From positions 50,428,457-50,492,456 of the forward strand of contig NC_083343.1 of assembly GCF_019175385.1 (NCBI RefSeq): a stretch of 64,000 bases of DNA. Reading direction: 5' to 3'. Shown here piece by piece: positions 34,211-46,095 of this stretch. A program made the position numbers and the translations under genes. Source of the stretch: Lycium barbarum. Lineage: Eukaryota > Streptophyta > Magnoliopsida > Solanales > Solanaceae. The first letter of the stretch is position 1. Every line of letters begins with the position of its first letter. The notes beneath the pieces are model-generated. The model saw nothing but the letters and a program-made list of their open reading frames with translations, was not told where the DNA came from and did no database searches.

Positions 34211-36718
34211 TGTCACGACCCGATTAGAGGGCCGCGACGAGCACCCGGTGCTATCCCACCCGGGCACCCCTTGACATATTTTCACATAACACCTAGGTGA
34301 GCCACATAGTAAAACATACATTTCTATCCATCGATCATACTAGACCTTTTGGACAACAACCCCTTTATATCATCATAGGCATGTATGCCACATCAATGTA
34401 CATGGGCCGACGAGGCCAACAAAATGGTATACAAAATATAGGCCGACAAGGCCGAGCACATCTAACCACATACACATGTCTACGAGCCTCTAAGAAGAGC
34501 ATAACATATCACATAAGCGGGACAGGACCCCGCTATGCCCATAATTATGTACACAAAAGAATAAGTACCCAAAAGCTATGGCTCCGAAGGAAATGGAGCT
34601 TTGTTGTGTAGTCTCTGAGAATACCGCTATGGATCAAACCTGTCTCCTTGTGCACCTGCGGGCATGACGCAGCGTCCATAAACAAAAGGCCGTCAGTACA
34701 AAGAATGTACTGAGTATATAAAGCATATTCAATATCAATATAGAAGCATAGATAGCAACATCAGAAATATCATAGGATGGGAAATGACAATATCATCGTC
34801 ATATGCACTTACTTGCCTTTCATAGGAAATTTCCGTTGCTAATACGTATTTGTGTACATACATCACTATCCGTACTTCACCATAATACCCATACCATATT
34901 TGTGCTCGTATTCGTATACATGCCCTTATTCACATTCATATACATGGTCATATCATATTCGTAATCATATCATATACATAATCATGTCATACACATAGCA
35001 TTTACATAGCATACCCGACCACGTAGGATCGGTGTTTCACGTACCCGATCATATATAGGCTCGGTGATCATATATACCTGGCTAACCAAGGCTCAGTGTT
35101 ACACGTACCTGACCCTACCAAGGCTCAGTGTTGTCCATACCCAACTGTAGTGGTGTGCGCGCGTTACGTAAATTTTCATACATATACATCTACACATATA
35201 CTACCCGGCCATTTAAGCTCGGTGTTCCATAATAGTCATACATATACACAATAGCTCATAAGCATCTTTACCTTTAACCCCATTATCATAATCATCATCG
35301 TTATTATCATTATAGCCATCATCACTCATTTCATCTACCTTAATAGGCCAACTCGTCATGTGAGGAACTTAGTACAATCGTAGCGTATCAAGAATCACGA
35401 GCTTTCAAGCTCGGAAGATCAAATCATTTGAAAGACAACATACTCGTATAGAGGATTTAGATGTTTGGCCAAAGAACCATGCCTTATGAAAGAAGGGTTA
35501 GCCTTACATACCTTTCCGTTCGACTATTTATCGCTTGTACGTTCCCCTTCAATGATCGCGTTTCTACCTTCATTAAAGTCATACTATCATTAGAATCGAT
35601 AGCTAGCATCTATGACTAAAACTAGAGAAAATCGGATAGAATCTCTTCCATAACATATCTCAACTCCCAAACGTCAATAATAAATTCACGATGCCATAAC
35701 AATAGCCATTACTCATTCACATTATCCATATTTCTAGACTCACATTCAATTCATCCATAACCATGTCCATAACACACACGACGTCCATTTACATACATTG
35801 TTCATCTCATGTCCTCAACATCATTTATATCGCATTTACATCACAATACATCAAGACCCATAGCTCAATTCATACTATTTCTCAAAATGACACTATTCCA
35901 TATTCATGACTCATTTTTCTATTCCCTTCTACAATCCAAGTATTTCAACTCTTAACTACCTTAAACAACATAGAAATATCATGAATCTTACCTTAAATGT
36001 TGTAGGAACAAGCTTTAGTTGATGATACTCCACTTTGAGCAAAACCCTAGTTTATCTCCATTTGGATTTCTTGACCTTGGATGATCTTGATGGTTTTCTT
36101 GCACTTGATTCCCTTGATTTATGTTGTGGATCACCAAATATCCTTGAATTCTTGTGGAATATATGTAGAGAGATGTTCTAGGGAGAAGGGGTGTGTTGTA
36201 GAAGTGAAATGAAATAAGCCTTGGTCCCCTTATTTAATGACTTAAAATTCTGATTTGAAGTGCACAGTGGTCGTAAACTTGGTTTACGGTCCGTATTCCA
36301 GTTTACGGACCGTCCTTCGTGGTCGTATTTAATCATAACAGAACTAGAAACTCAGGCTGGGCCGTAAACCACTTTCCGGTCCGTATTCCAGGTCGTATTT
36401 AACCATTTGATCATTTGGCAGAAAGTTTGAAGTTTTGGAAGCCACAATACGACATGGTAGTTTACGGACCGTATACCACTTTACGGTCCGTATTTCATTT
36501 TACGACCACTGGCCAAAGTGCAAATCTGCAACTTTTCTCATTTTTAGAACCTATAATTATTCATTATGGAGCATAGCCTATCTCTTATTGCAATTGCCTT
36601 CAGAATCTTACTTAGGGTCGTCAAATGTTATTTCTTACTCATGAAAATGTCAAATAGTCGTACTCCTCGCGGGTCCATTCACTTGGGCAACAATGGAGGA
36701 TTTTTCCGAGGTGTAACA
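34211..36718 (-). repeat. 5' LTR of element D
   Basis: TGTCACGACCCG to GAGGTGTAACA, then AGGAG. Modules: GCGGGGTCCTGTCCCGC hairpin (34515), TCAGTAC...GTACTGA (34693-34714), minisatellite (35000-35230), donor-like AAAGGTATGT (35507-35516, minus) and AAGGTAAGA (35986-35994, minus), TATA-like ATTAAATAAGGGG (36227-36241), and TTTACGGTCCGTA/TTTACGGACCGT palindromes on both sides of 36300 and at 36460-36500. The leader-side neighbour is the Sirevirus segment rather than a PBS. Confidence 0.9.
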
Positions 36719-36723
36719 AGGAG

Positions 36724-38474
36724 TGTAACGACCTGATTGGTCATTATAGCCTTTTCGTCACTTTTTGACCCGAGGGGACCATTGACACGCTTCCCGAGGT
36801 GCCCGAGATTGATTTTGGTGACTTTTTGGGAAAAATTGGCTTTAAGCGAAAAAAAGTTTACTCAAATTGGACTTTGGGATAAACGGACCTTTTTTAGAAA
36901 TTCATTGATTCTGAGAGGTCCGGTTGGTTATTTAGAACTTGTGTGCATATCTGGTTCGATTCCTAATGCACTCGGGGTGCATTTTGGGACTTGGGTTAGG
37001 AAGTTAGAATTGAGGTATCGGGGTTGACTCAATCAACGAGATCTCCGTTGGGAATTTTGAGGCTACAAGTGCGTTCGTAGCATGTTTTTGTGTGTGTCTG
37101 TGTATGTGGTTTGTGAGCAGATGGCCTCGGGAGTTAATCGGAAATTCGGGTTGAATTATGAAACTTAGGAATTTTTTTGACAGCGGTACCGCTATGGCGG
37201 TCACCCTGCCGCTGAAGCGGCCTGTGCTATTGGGGCATGACCACTGTAGCGGTCATGGGACCACTCGGCGGCACTATTGGAGCGGTAATCTCGTCGCGGA
37301 AGCGGGTGAAGGGCAGTTAGTTCATTAAATAAAGTGTTAAATGCTCTAAGTCCCTCATTTATTACTATTCTGAAATTTGAGCTTTTGGGAGGAATTCTAG
37401 AGTATTCTTGGAGAAGATTCTTGGTGGTAAGTCCTTCTAATATCTTTGCTATTTCATTACCCCTAATCATCTTAGAATCCCTTCAACTTGTTAGTTCATT
37501 AGGTGATGGAAGACTAAAAGTGGGTTTAATGAATTTTCCTTCTAGGCTTCTAAATCATGAATTGTTGGTTGGGTTAGCTTCTTTAAGCATTGAATTGATG
37601 ATTAGAATCCTTTATTTCATAATTTCTTCCTAATTAGAGCCTAATTTGTGGAATTGGAAGTTAGTGTTTATACCCAAATTTAGGGGTTTTGGCTACAATC
37701 CGAAATAGAGTGAATTGTTGATTATTCTAGCTTGCTGATGATGGGAATTGATTACCTAGAGGTTTAATTTCATGTTGGGACCTTTAGATCCCTAATTTCA
37801 CCCTTCTAGTTCATAAACCCTATTTCATAAGTTGAGAATTGGGTCTTGATAGAAGTAGGTTTTGTTTTGATGTTCTCCTTGATTCTAATTTCATGATTCG
37901 AATATGCTTAGACTATCTTGATCTCGAGGCTCAAAGGAAAGGAAAGTCTAAGGAGTGATTGTTGGTATTATTATTGTTCGGCCTTCCAGGTCGGTTACGG
38001 TTTACCCTAGGATGACACTTCATTTAGTGAATCATATATTTAGATAATATTGTCGGAGAAAGCATGTCAACCTTTGGGTATGAAGTTGGGCTGGATATTG
38101 TCTTAGGTTGGCCCTGGTCGTGTGATTGGGGCTAGCCACCCCGTTGTGTTGTGACTTCATTTATTCTATTGTTGTTGGCTTGATGCCACATGGTGATAGT
38201 AGATATTGGAGACTACTGATAGATCTTGTTCATGAAATTGTGGTACCTTACTTGTTGATGTTGATACGAGGATAATATTCTATGTGGCTTATGTAGCCTT
38301 TTCCTGATATTGTTGGCGTACCATTGCTTGGTACTCGTGATATTGATTTGATTATTGACATTGAACTAATACATTACACGCATTCTCATCCTTCGTGATA
38401 TACTTTTGATACATTGATGATACTTGAGGAAACACTGTAATGAGCTGGGCTCAGTTGGATGAGAGTAACGCAAG
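36724..38474 (+). repeat. LTR H (gypsy type), left part
   Basis: It starts TGTAACGACCTG directly after the AGGAG that also ends element D. Promoter block 37176-37320 holds repeated CCGCT...AGCGG, GCGGTCA and TGACCGC inverted motifs, then ATTAAATAAAG (37325), and donor-like GGTGGTAAGT (37424). The LTR is interrupted by element I at 38475 (TSD GCAAG) and resumes at 46096. Small frames such as 36737-37027 are incidental. Confidence 0.75.
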
Positions 38475-41281
38475 TGTCACACCCCAATTCCGCTAGGGTG
38501 TGATGGGCACCCGATCCCACATCCGAAGCCGAGCGAACCCACATACCTTTGGGACACACATAATCTTAGTAGACTTTTTAAATCAGATAAAAATAAAATA
38601 TACAATAAACTCTCAAAATATGCTTGTTCGATGCTTTCCAAATCAAACCGAATTTGTGATCATACAGAATTTAACACATAATGCAGAGTGACATATAGGC
38701 TGATGAAGCCGCATGCACAATTGACATACTATACCCACGACTCTGTCTGCAAAGTCTCTAACATCAAATCAGAAAGCATACATACAAACTCTGACTCGGC
38801 AGCACTCCGGGAACAAATGGAGCTTGCCATCTGCACTGGAACATCTTCTATACTGTCTTCAACTCATCTGGGAGTACCTGCGCGGCATGAAACGCAGCCC
38901 CCGAAGAAGAGGGGGTCAGTACGGAAAATGTACCGAGTATGCAAAGCATGAAGTACAGAAAACGAAGTCATAACCGAAGTACAATGTACCAAAAGCGAGC
39001 ACAATAACCAGAGTACCAAAGTGTTGCACCTGACGTGCAAATCGTACATAAGAGGTTCCGGAAGACAAACACGGCACTCAGAATGACAAAATGCTTTGCT
39101 TTCTTTTGAAAGGCATTTCCGTCTCATACACAGAAAATCAAACACACAATTGCCGCGGCCAAAAGTCCAGCGGTCACCATCTCACATACCGCGGCTAAGT
39201 ACCCAGCGGTTAACATCCCAAACCCGACATACCACAGTCAGGGGTCCAGCGGTCAATGTCGCAAATACCGCGGTCAGGAGTCCAGCGGTCAGTGTCACAA
39301 GTGCGGCATACCGCGGTCAGGGGTCCAGCGGCCAACGTCGCACATACCGCGGTCAGGGGTCCAGCGGTCAATATCACATAGTGCGCACAATAATATAACC
39401 GGCCCGTGACTTGGCGAAAAAGGTAATAACGGAATGCACGAGCGGAACCGTAAATAACCATATGCACGCAAATCAATATTAGAACTCGATAACACATATA
39501 CTTACCGACACCTGAAGGCTCAGAAACAAGTTTCGGATCAATCCGACATAGTAAGAGAAAGTTACGAACGTTTGAAGTACAGAACGTTCCATAAGCGTTT
39601 CAGAAGCCATTTTAGGGAAATCAAAGCCATACTTATGTCAAGTACCTCTCGGATATCGTTATGGATCAAACCACTTATAACTTTTGGAACCATATATACG
39701 GGAAGGTTACGGACATTTTTACCACAGAACTTTTACGACCATTTCAAAGCTAACCCAAGATCTTTTACGAAAGTTAGGGACACCAAAACTTACAGCTCTC
39801 TTTTAGAAACACAATTCTTTTTGCTTATCTCATTATTCAATCATATAATAAACTCGATCATATCAGACTTACTTATATCAGAAGTGAATCAGAATCGTAG
39901 ACAACTTCGGAAACGTATCAAATAGAACTTCGGAAATCATAGATACATATCAAAAGGTGAACGCGAATCATAAAAAAACTCAGAATCACAAGGTAGGATA
40001 ATCCCCAAAATGCATATTATACCTTATTGGGCTCTGGGACATGCCAAAGAAAGAAAGGGTAAGCCTTACATACCTGTTCCACGTCCTATTAGCTACGCTT
40101 ATGTGTCCGAGCTTGTAAGTCTACATTTAAGATAATTTACACTAATGTTAGCCTTTTCATCGTACACTTGTACCATACTTCAAATTATACTATTTTATAT
40201 TCTGCCGAAAATCGGGCAGCATCTCCCCTGTTTATATGCCTAGCCCAAATTTTAATTCAGCAACCAACAACAACAACAACAATACCAACATCAATTATAA
40301 TGTTTCCAACTCCAAAATATCTCATAAAACAGCCCACACGCTGTTTTCCAATTTTCATAACTAATTAACTCAGTATACAATTATTTAATCGCGTATTCTT
40401 CGTAAATAAATCGATATTAGCACAAATAGAAAGAGATTCATACCTTTCTCCCTTTAATATTGCTTAATCTCCACTTTTCCACGCTAAATTTAGGCCACCA
40501 CACACTGTTATATGATTCTGCACCAATAATTATACGCTACCCGGACTGGAATTTGAAATTTATACCTGGTTTGGGCAAAATTTTGGTTGGGGAGTTGGGG
40601 AGAACTCTCCAGAATTTTGGAGAGTTTTTGGGATGTTTGGTCTGAAAATAAGGGGGTTTACCCCTTTATATAGTCGTTTTCGGTTCTGTTGGAACCGACA
40701 TAGAATTTCTTCTGCGCGTTCGCGCAGAGTTTTTCTGACTGTACCTTCGTTCAGTAAAATGGTCATAACGTTTGATCCTGATATCGTATGAGGCCCCACG
40801 ACCTATGGTTGGAAAGCTAATTCAATTATCTACAACTGTTATTTCTATCCGTTTTCCCAAATTCCAAACTTATAATGCCGTTTGTGCCCCTCCAAATCGG
40901 ATCACCCAAAAATGTTTTCTTAAATTGTCCTTTTGGAGGGTCTACACTCATTTTTAGCTTATGGGTCCTTCTTAGGACTTACTCAATTTTCCATATACTA
41001 CCCACATGTCCCTTCTCACGTCTTTCATAAAACTCCGACATGTGGGCCCCACTTAGCTTGCAGCAACAAGGGCTTTTCGTCAAATAACATATAAACTAAT
41101 TTACACCATATGGTCTCCAAATGTCATATATATATGTTATTATTACCTTCTTATAACACAACCGTCATTCCAAACTTGATTATCGAATTTTCGTTCAGCG
41201 CGTTCGCGCTGTAATGGCTCTTTGGCCCATACTAAGCCGTCTACAGTTTTCGGTAACGCAAAATTTTTACGGGGTGTAACA
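38475..41281 (-). repeat. 3' LTR of element I
   Basis: TGTCACACCCC to GGGGTGTAACA. It contains TCAGTAC...GTACCGA (38916-38935), a tandem array of CCGCGGTCAGGGGTCCAGCG units (39150-39385, about five copies of roughly 36-45 bases), donor-like CAGGTATGTAAGG (40062-40074, minus), CAACAACAAC tract (40262), donor-like AAAGGTATGAA (40437-40447, minus), TATATAAAG (about 40665-40673, minus), palindromes CTGCGCGTTCGCGCAG (40712-40727) and CAGCGCGTTCGCGCTG (41196-41211). The 117-codon frame at 39572 occurs in both LTRs but has no recognisable domain. Confidence 0.93.
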
Positions 41282-41317
41282 TCCTTCCCCCGTTAGGAAC
41301 ATTCGTCCTCGAATGTT
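41282..41317 (-). other. PPT and terminal hairpin of element I
   Basis: Minus strand: AACATTCG-AGGA-CGAATGTT (41298-41317), then CTAACGGGGGAAGGA next to the LTR. Hairpin is perfect; the PPT has a C interruption. Confidence 0.85.
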
Positions 41318-42424
41318 CATACTAGTCTTGTAGTCTGTCCATAATCTTATTCTCGGGTACATCCCGTTATCGGATCATTCCTCCCTTAATACGGTCATAC
41401 CATAACAAGTATATTTGTTACCCCAATATCTTGTTAACATTTCCCCCCTTTATTGGAATATCGGTCAATTCTTTTATTTCTCATAAATTATTTTTAGTCC
41501 GATCTCAAAAGATACCCTTCAATCACTCTATTTCTTTGATGACAAACCCCTGTATCTTATTGAACTCGTTTCTACAAAATTTCTCGCTCTGAACTACATC
41601 TATTTGCCATATTTTGGAATTCGTTGTGTCAATCTCTTCACTTACGCTTTCCTTACTTGCTTCCCCCCTTTTTGGGTCTTACTTATATCATTCGTAAATC
41701 TATTGCCTGGCCTCTTTAAGGTTTCAGTGCACTTCTGTCACGACCCAGCCCCGTGGCTGCAACTATCGCCCGAGATGGACACTCGTACATATTTACTAAT
41801 CAAAATCTACTTGCGTCCAACATATTAAGGACTTTCGTGCATATTATCAGCATATCACTTATACCGTTATTTATAATATAGCACACCAACCGATCAGGTC
41901 ATCGTAGTGTAGGGAAATGCCAAACATAAACCATACAGACATCACTGAACAAATCCGACCCACGACCCACATACATGTCTATATCATCACAAGGCTCAAT
42001 CATCCTTTTTCTCGCTTCCTATCCCTTGTCATAATCACTATTCCTTTAGGCCCACTTATTGAAATCGATTCTCGAACCTCACACATTCCTCTTTTGTTCC
42101 ATATTACCGCACTGTGCCTTTTACACCGTAGCACCAGTCGCTAGGACACACACCACGTGTCCACCAATATATTTGCATGTGAGGTGTCGTATACATTCAT
42201 TTATATATTTAGTACCAACTAGCCCATAAAATACTTCCAAACGCTATTCAAGCCTATGCAAATTCCAAAGTTGTACTGCACTTTCTTTCTCTTCACCAGT
42301 CTAGTCTGTCTCGTCCTATGTGGCCTTTATAAGGTTTCTAACCCCTCCACATACTCTGATTTCCTTTAGGTTACCCTAATTTTTCATTCGTCTCCTATAC
42401 CTACATTTATGGAATCTTCAGTAC

Positions 42425-42526
42425 ACTTCCCAGGGGGTCACCCATCCTAGAATTGCTCCCACCTGAGCACGCTTAATCTCGAAACTTTGATGGAATCCGG
42501 TGCCTTAATGCTGATATAATCGCATC
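42425..42526 (-). pseudogene. 5S rRNA-derived segment in element I
   Basis: On the minus strand it runs from GCGATTATATCAGCATTAA through CACCGGATTCCATCAAAG, AGATTAAGCGTGCTCAGG, to CTAGGATGGGTGACCCCCTGG: about 100 of the 120 bases of plant 5S rRNA, missing a few 5' bases and the last 15-20. Many substitutions, including in box A, rule out a functional rRNA. It is in the same orientation as the element. Confidence 0.8.
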
Positions 42527-43133
42527 CGCTTCCTCACATGACCTTCAGCATATAATCTGGAGCATATCGAAGTCTTACAGATTCTGAGACATTTTCATAA
42601 CACGTCTTTCTCTCTACAATTACTATTTTACCCTCTTCAATTTCCAATGCTCACTTCCCATCTGTGTGTATGACTACTTCCTGTCCTGGGCTTCCAGATT
42701 ACCGATGGTAGTGATTACATCATCGTCGCCATGCCAAACCTATAACCTTTCTGAACCAACGTATCTCACTTATTACCTATTAACAGTATCTTCTGTCCCC
42801 GTTTCTTCCTGTTGGGCGTATCTATTTTGACAGGTCCTTCTTTACCATTCTTACTTTTCAAAATCTGTACGTAACAAATATCTATAATACTTCACAGAAC
42901 ATACGGCTATATGACATATTCCAGCCATCTAGAACTTCCAGTTCCAAGTAACAAAATAAATATCTGCACTTACCTCTGTGACTTGTCATATCGTCACTTG
43001 CCTTCTTTCCTCACCACTAGGCGGCTGCGAAAATCAACGGTTAGTATAGGGAATCTTATTTCCTATGACTTGGCTCTATCGCACGATCTAGGACAAAAAG
43101 AAGGTCAGCAATCCCTAGATGCCCCGCAGCCTC

Positions 43134-43170
43134 CTGTTTGTAAATGTGGCCGGCTTCACACCATAAACAG
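43134..43170 (-). ncRNA. Leader hairpin with self-complementary loop (element I)
   Basis: Plus-strand outer stem CTGTTTGT/ATAAACAG and inner stem TGTG/CACA enclose an 8-nt loop that reads AAGCCGGC in element sense, with palindrome GCCGGC. Same position and stem as in E, K and G. Confidence 0.6.
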
Positions 43171-43215
43171 GACTCTACTGGACACGACTTTGCAGACAAC
43201 CCCTTAGACCGACCT

Positions 43216-43227
43216 GCTCTGATACCA
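43216..43227 (-). other. Primer binding site of element I
   Basis: TGGTATCAGAGC on the minus strand, three bases inside the 5' LTR. Initiator-Met tRNA type. Confidence 0.95.
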
Positions 43228-43230
43228 CTT

Positions 43231-46090
43231 TGTCACACCCCAATTCCGCTAGGGTGTGATGGGCACCCGGCCCCACATCCGAAGCCGAGCGAACCCACGG
43301 ACCTTTGGGACACACATAATCTTAGTAGACTTTTTAAATCAGATAAAAATAAAATATACAATAAACTCTCAAAATATGCTTGTTCGATGCTTTCCAAATC
43401 AAACCGAATCTGTGATCATACAGAATTTAACACATAATGCAGAGTGACATATAGGCTGATGAAGCCGCATGCACAACTGACATACTATACCCACGACTCT
43501 GTCTGCAAAGTCTGTAACATCAAATCAGAAAGCATACATACAAACTCTGACTCGGCAGCACTCCGGGAACAAATGGAGCTTGCCATCTGCACTGGAACAT
43601 CTTCTATACTATCTTCAACTCATCTGGGAGTACCTGCGCGGCATGAAACACAGCCCCCGAAGAAGAGGGGGTCAGTACGGAAAATGTACCGAGTATGCAA
43701 AGCATGAAGTACAGAAAACGAAGTCATAACCGAAGTACAATGTACCAAAAGTGAGCACAATAACCAGAGTACCAAAGTGTTGCACCTGACATGCAAATCG
43801 TACATAAGAGGTTCCGGAAGACAAACACGGCACTCAGAATGACAAAATGCTTTACTTTCTTTTGAAAGGCATTTCCGTCTCATACACAGAAAATCAAACA
43901 CACAATTGCCGCGGCCAAAAGTCCAGCGGTCACCATCTCACATACCGCGGCTAAGTACCCAGCGGTTAACATCCCAAACCCGACATACCGCGGTCAGGGG
44001 TCCAGCGGTCAATGTCGCAGATACCGCGGTCAGGAGTCCATCGGTCAGTGTCACAAGTGCGGCATACCGCGGTCAGGGGTCCAGCGGCCAACGTCGCACA
44101 TACCGCGGTCAGGGGTCCAGCGGTCAATATCACATAGTGTGCACAATAATATAACCGACCCGTGACTTGGCGAAAAAGGTAATAACGGAATGCACGAGCG
44201 GAACCGTAAATAACCATATGCACGCAAATCAATATTAGAACTCAATAACACATATACTTACCGACACCTGAAGGCTCAGAAACAAGTTTCGGATCAATCC
44301 GACATAGTAAGAGAAAGTTACGAACGTTTGAAGTACAGAACGTTCCATAAGCGTTTCAGAAGCCATTTTACGGAAATCAAAGCCATACTTATGTCAAGTA
44401 CCTCTCGGATATCGTTATGGATCAAACCACTTATAACTTTTGGAACCATATATACGGGAAGGTTACGGACATTTTTACCACAGAACTTTTACGACCATTT
44501 CAAAGCTAACCCAAGATCTTTTACGAAAGTTAGGGACACCAAAACTTACAGCTCTCTTTTAGAAACACAATTCTTTTTGCTTATCTCATTATTCAATCAT
44601 ATAATAAACTCGATCATATCAGACTTACTTATATCAGAAGTGAATCAGAATCGTAGACAACTTCGGAAACGTATCAAATAGAACTTCGGAAATCATAGAT
44701 ACATATCAAAAGGTGAACGCGAATCATAAAAAAACTCAGAATCACAAGGTAGGATAATCCCCAAAATGCATATTATACCTTATTGGGCTCTGGGACATGC
44801 CAAAGAAAGAAAGGGTAAGCCTTACATACCTGTTCCACGTCCTATTAGCTACGCTTATGTGTCCGAGCTTGTAAGTCTACATTTAAGATAATTTACACTA
44901 ATGTTAGCCTTTTCATCGTACACTTGTACCATACTTCAAATTATACTATTTTATATTCTGCCGAAAATCGGGCAGCATCTCCCCTGTTTATATGCCTAGC
45001 CCAAATTTTAATTCAGCAACCAACAACAACAACAACAATACCAACATCAATTATAATGTTTCCAACTCCAAAATATCTCATAAAACAGCCCACACGCTGT
45101 TTTCCAATTTTCATAACTAATTAACTCAGTATACAATTATTTAATCGCGTATTCTTTGTAAATAAATCGGTATTAGCACAAATAGAAAGAGATTCATACC
45201 TTTCTCCCTTTAATATTGCTTAATCTCCACTTTTCCACGCTAAATTTAGGCCACCACACACTGTTATATGATTCTGCACCAATAATTATACGCTACCCGG
45301 ACTGGAATTTGAAATTTATACCTGGTTTGGGCAAAATTTTGGTTGGGGAGTTGGGGAGAACTCTCCAGAATTTTGGAGAGTTTTTGGGATGTTTGGTCTG
45401 AAAATAAGGGGGTTTACCCCTTTATATAGTCGTTTTCGGTTCTGTTGGAACCGACATAGAATTTCTTCTGCGCGTTCGCGCCCCCTAAGGGCGCGTTCGC
45501 GCAGTGTTAAAAAAATTTCCTTCTGCGCGTTCGCGCAGAGTTTTTCTGACTGGATCTTCGTTCAGTAAAATGGTCATAACGTTTGATCCTGATATCATAT
45601 GAGGCCCCACGACCTATGGTTGGAAAGCTAATTCAATTATCTACAACTTGTATTTCTATCAGGTTTCCCAAATTCCAAACTTATAATGCCGTTTTTGCCC
45701 CTCCAAATCGGATCACCCAAAAATGTTTTCTTAAATCGTCCTTTTGGAGGGTCTACACTCATTTTTAGCTTATGGGTCCTTCTTAGGACTTACTCAACTT
45801 TCCATATACTACCCACATGTCCCTTCTCACGTCTTTCATAAAACTCCAACATGTGGGCCCCACTTAGCTTGCAGCAACGAGGGCTTTTCGTCAAATAACA
45901 TATAAACTAATTTACACCATATGGTCTCCAAATGTCATATATATGTTATTATTACCTTCTTATAACACAACCTTCATTCCAAACTTGATTATCGAATTTT
46001 CGTTCAGCGCGTTCGCGCTGTAATGGCCCTTTGGCCCATACTAAGCCGTCTACAGTTTTCGGTAACACAAAACTTTTCCGGGGTGTAACA
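43231..46090 (-). repeat. 5' LTR of element I, with expanded palindrome
   Basis: Nearly identical to 38475-41281 except at 45468-45538. There the single CTGCGCGTTCGCGCAG palindrome has become three related hairpin pieces, including a longer CTGCGCG...CGCGCAG palindrome with a CCCCCTAAGGG centre. The CCGCGG minisatellite is at 43905-44140; the second palindrome CAGCGCGTTCGCGCTG is at 46004-46019. Confidence 0.93.
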
Positions 46091-46095
46091 GCAAG

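Larger units (their letters stand above)
15663..36718 (-). mobile_element. Gypsy (Tekay-type) element D, split by E and rearranged at its 5' end
   Basis: Outer ends TGTCACGACC (15663) and GGTGTAACA (36718) are flanked by the direct repeat AGGAG (15658-15662 and 36719-36723). Order on the minus strand: 5' LTR 36718-34211, a foreign Sirevirus segment 34210-33928 in place of PBS and leader, gag-pol 33927-29119, PPT and 3' LTR (28912-28494 plus 17081-15663) interrupted by E. Compared over the first 700 bases the LTRs differ at about 2-3% of positions, so D is clearly older than E. It cannot prime cDNA synthesis without a PBS. Confidence 0.85.
41318..43215 (-). other. Internal region of element I, no gag or pol
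   Basis: No conserved protein motif in any frame. It contains an inserted LTR-like fragment beginning TGTCACGACCCAGCCCCGTGG at 41736 and recognisable for some 260 bases, and the 5S-derived segment 42425-42526. The end near the PBS holds a leader block (TGGCTCTATCGCACGATC..., 43070-43104) shared with E, G and K. ORFs 41604, 41917 and 42911 look incidental. Confidence 0.7.
38475..46090 (-). mobile_element. Non-autonomous gypsy-type element I
   Basis: Two LTRs (38475-41281 and 43231-46090), PBS, leader hairpin, PPT and terminal hairpin, but an internal region of only about 1.95 kb with no gag or pol. The target duplication GCAAG is perfect (38470-38474 and 46091-46095). LTRs differ at roughly 1% of sites plus one 55-bp palindromic insertion. 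It must use proteins of another element. The internal region carries a truncated foreign LTR and a 5S rRNA-derived segment. Confidence 0.93.

Noticed and set aside
36737..37633. Possible host gene in the 36.7-37.6 kb ORF cluster
   Set aside because: Sequence from 36724 has LTR features (TGTAACGACC start, palindromes, TATA-like box, donor-like site); ORFs are short and carry no domain.
39150..39385. Tandem array that could be mistaken for CRISPR
   Set aside because: Units of 36-45 bases have no unique spacers, sit in an LTR of a plant element and occur in both LTRs.
39572..39925. 117-codon frame in both LTRs of element I (also 44328-44681)
   Set aside because: Same reason: duplicated with the LTR, no recognisable domain, and not found in the other LTR families.
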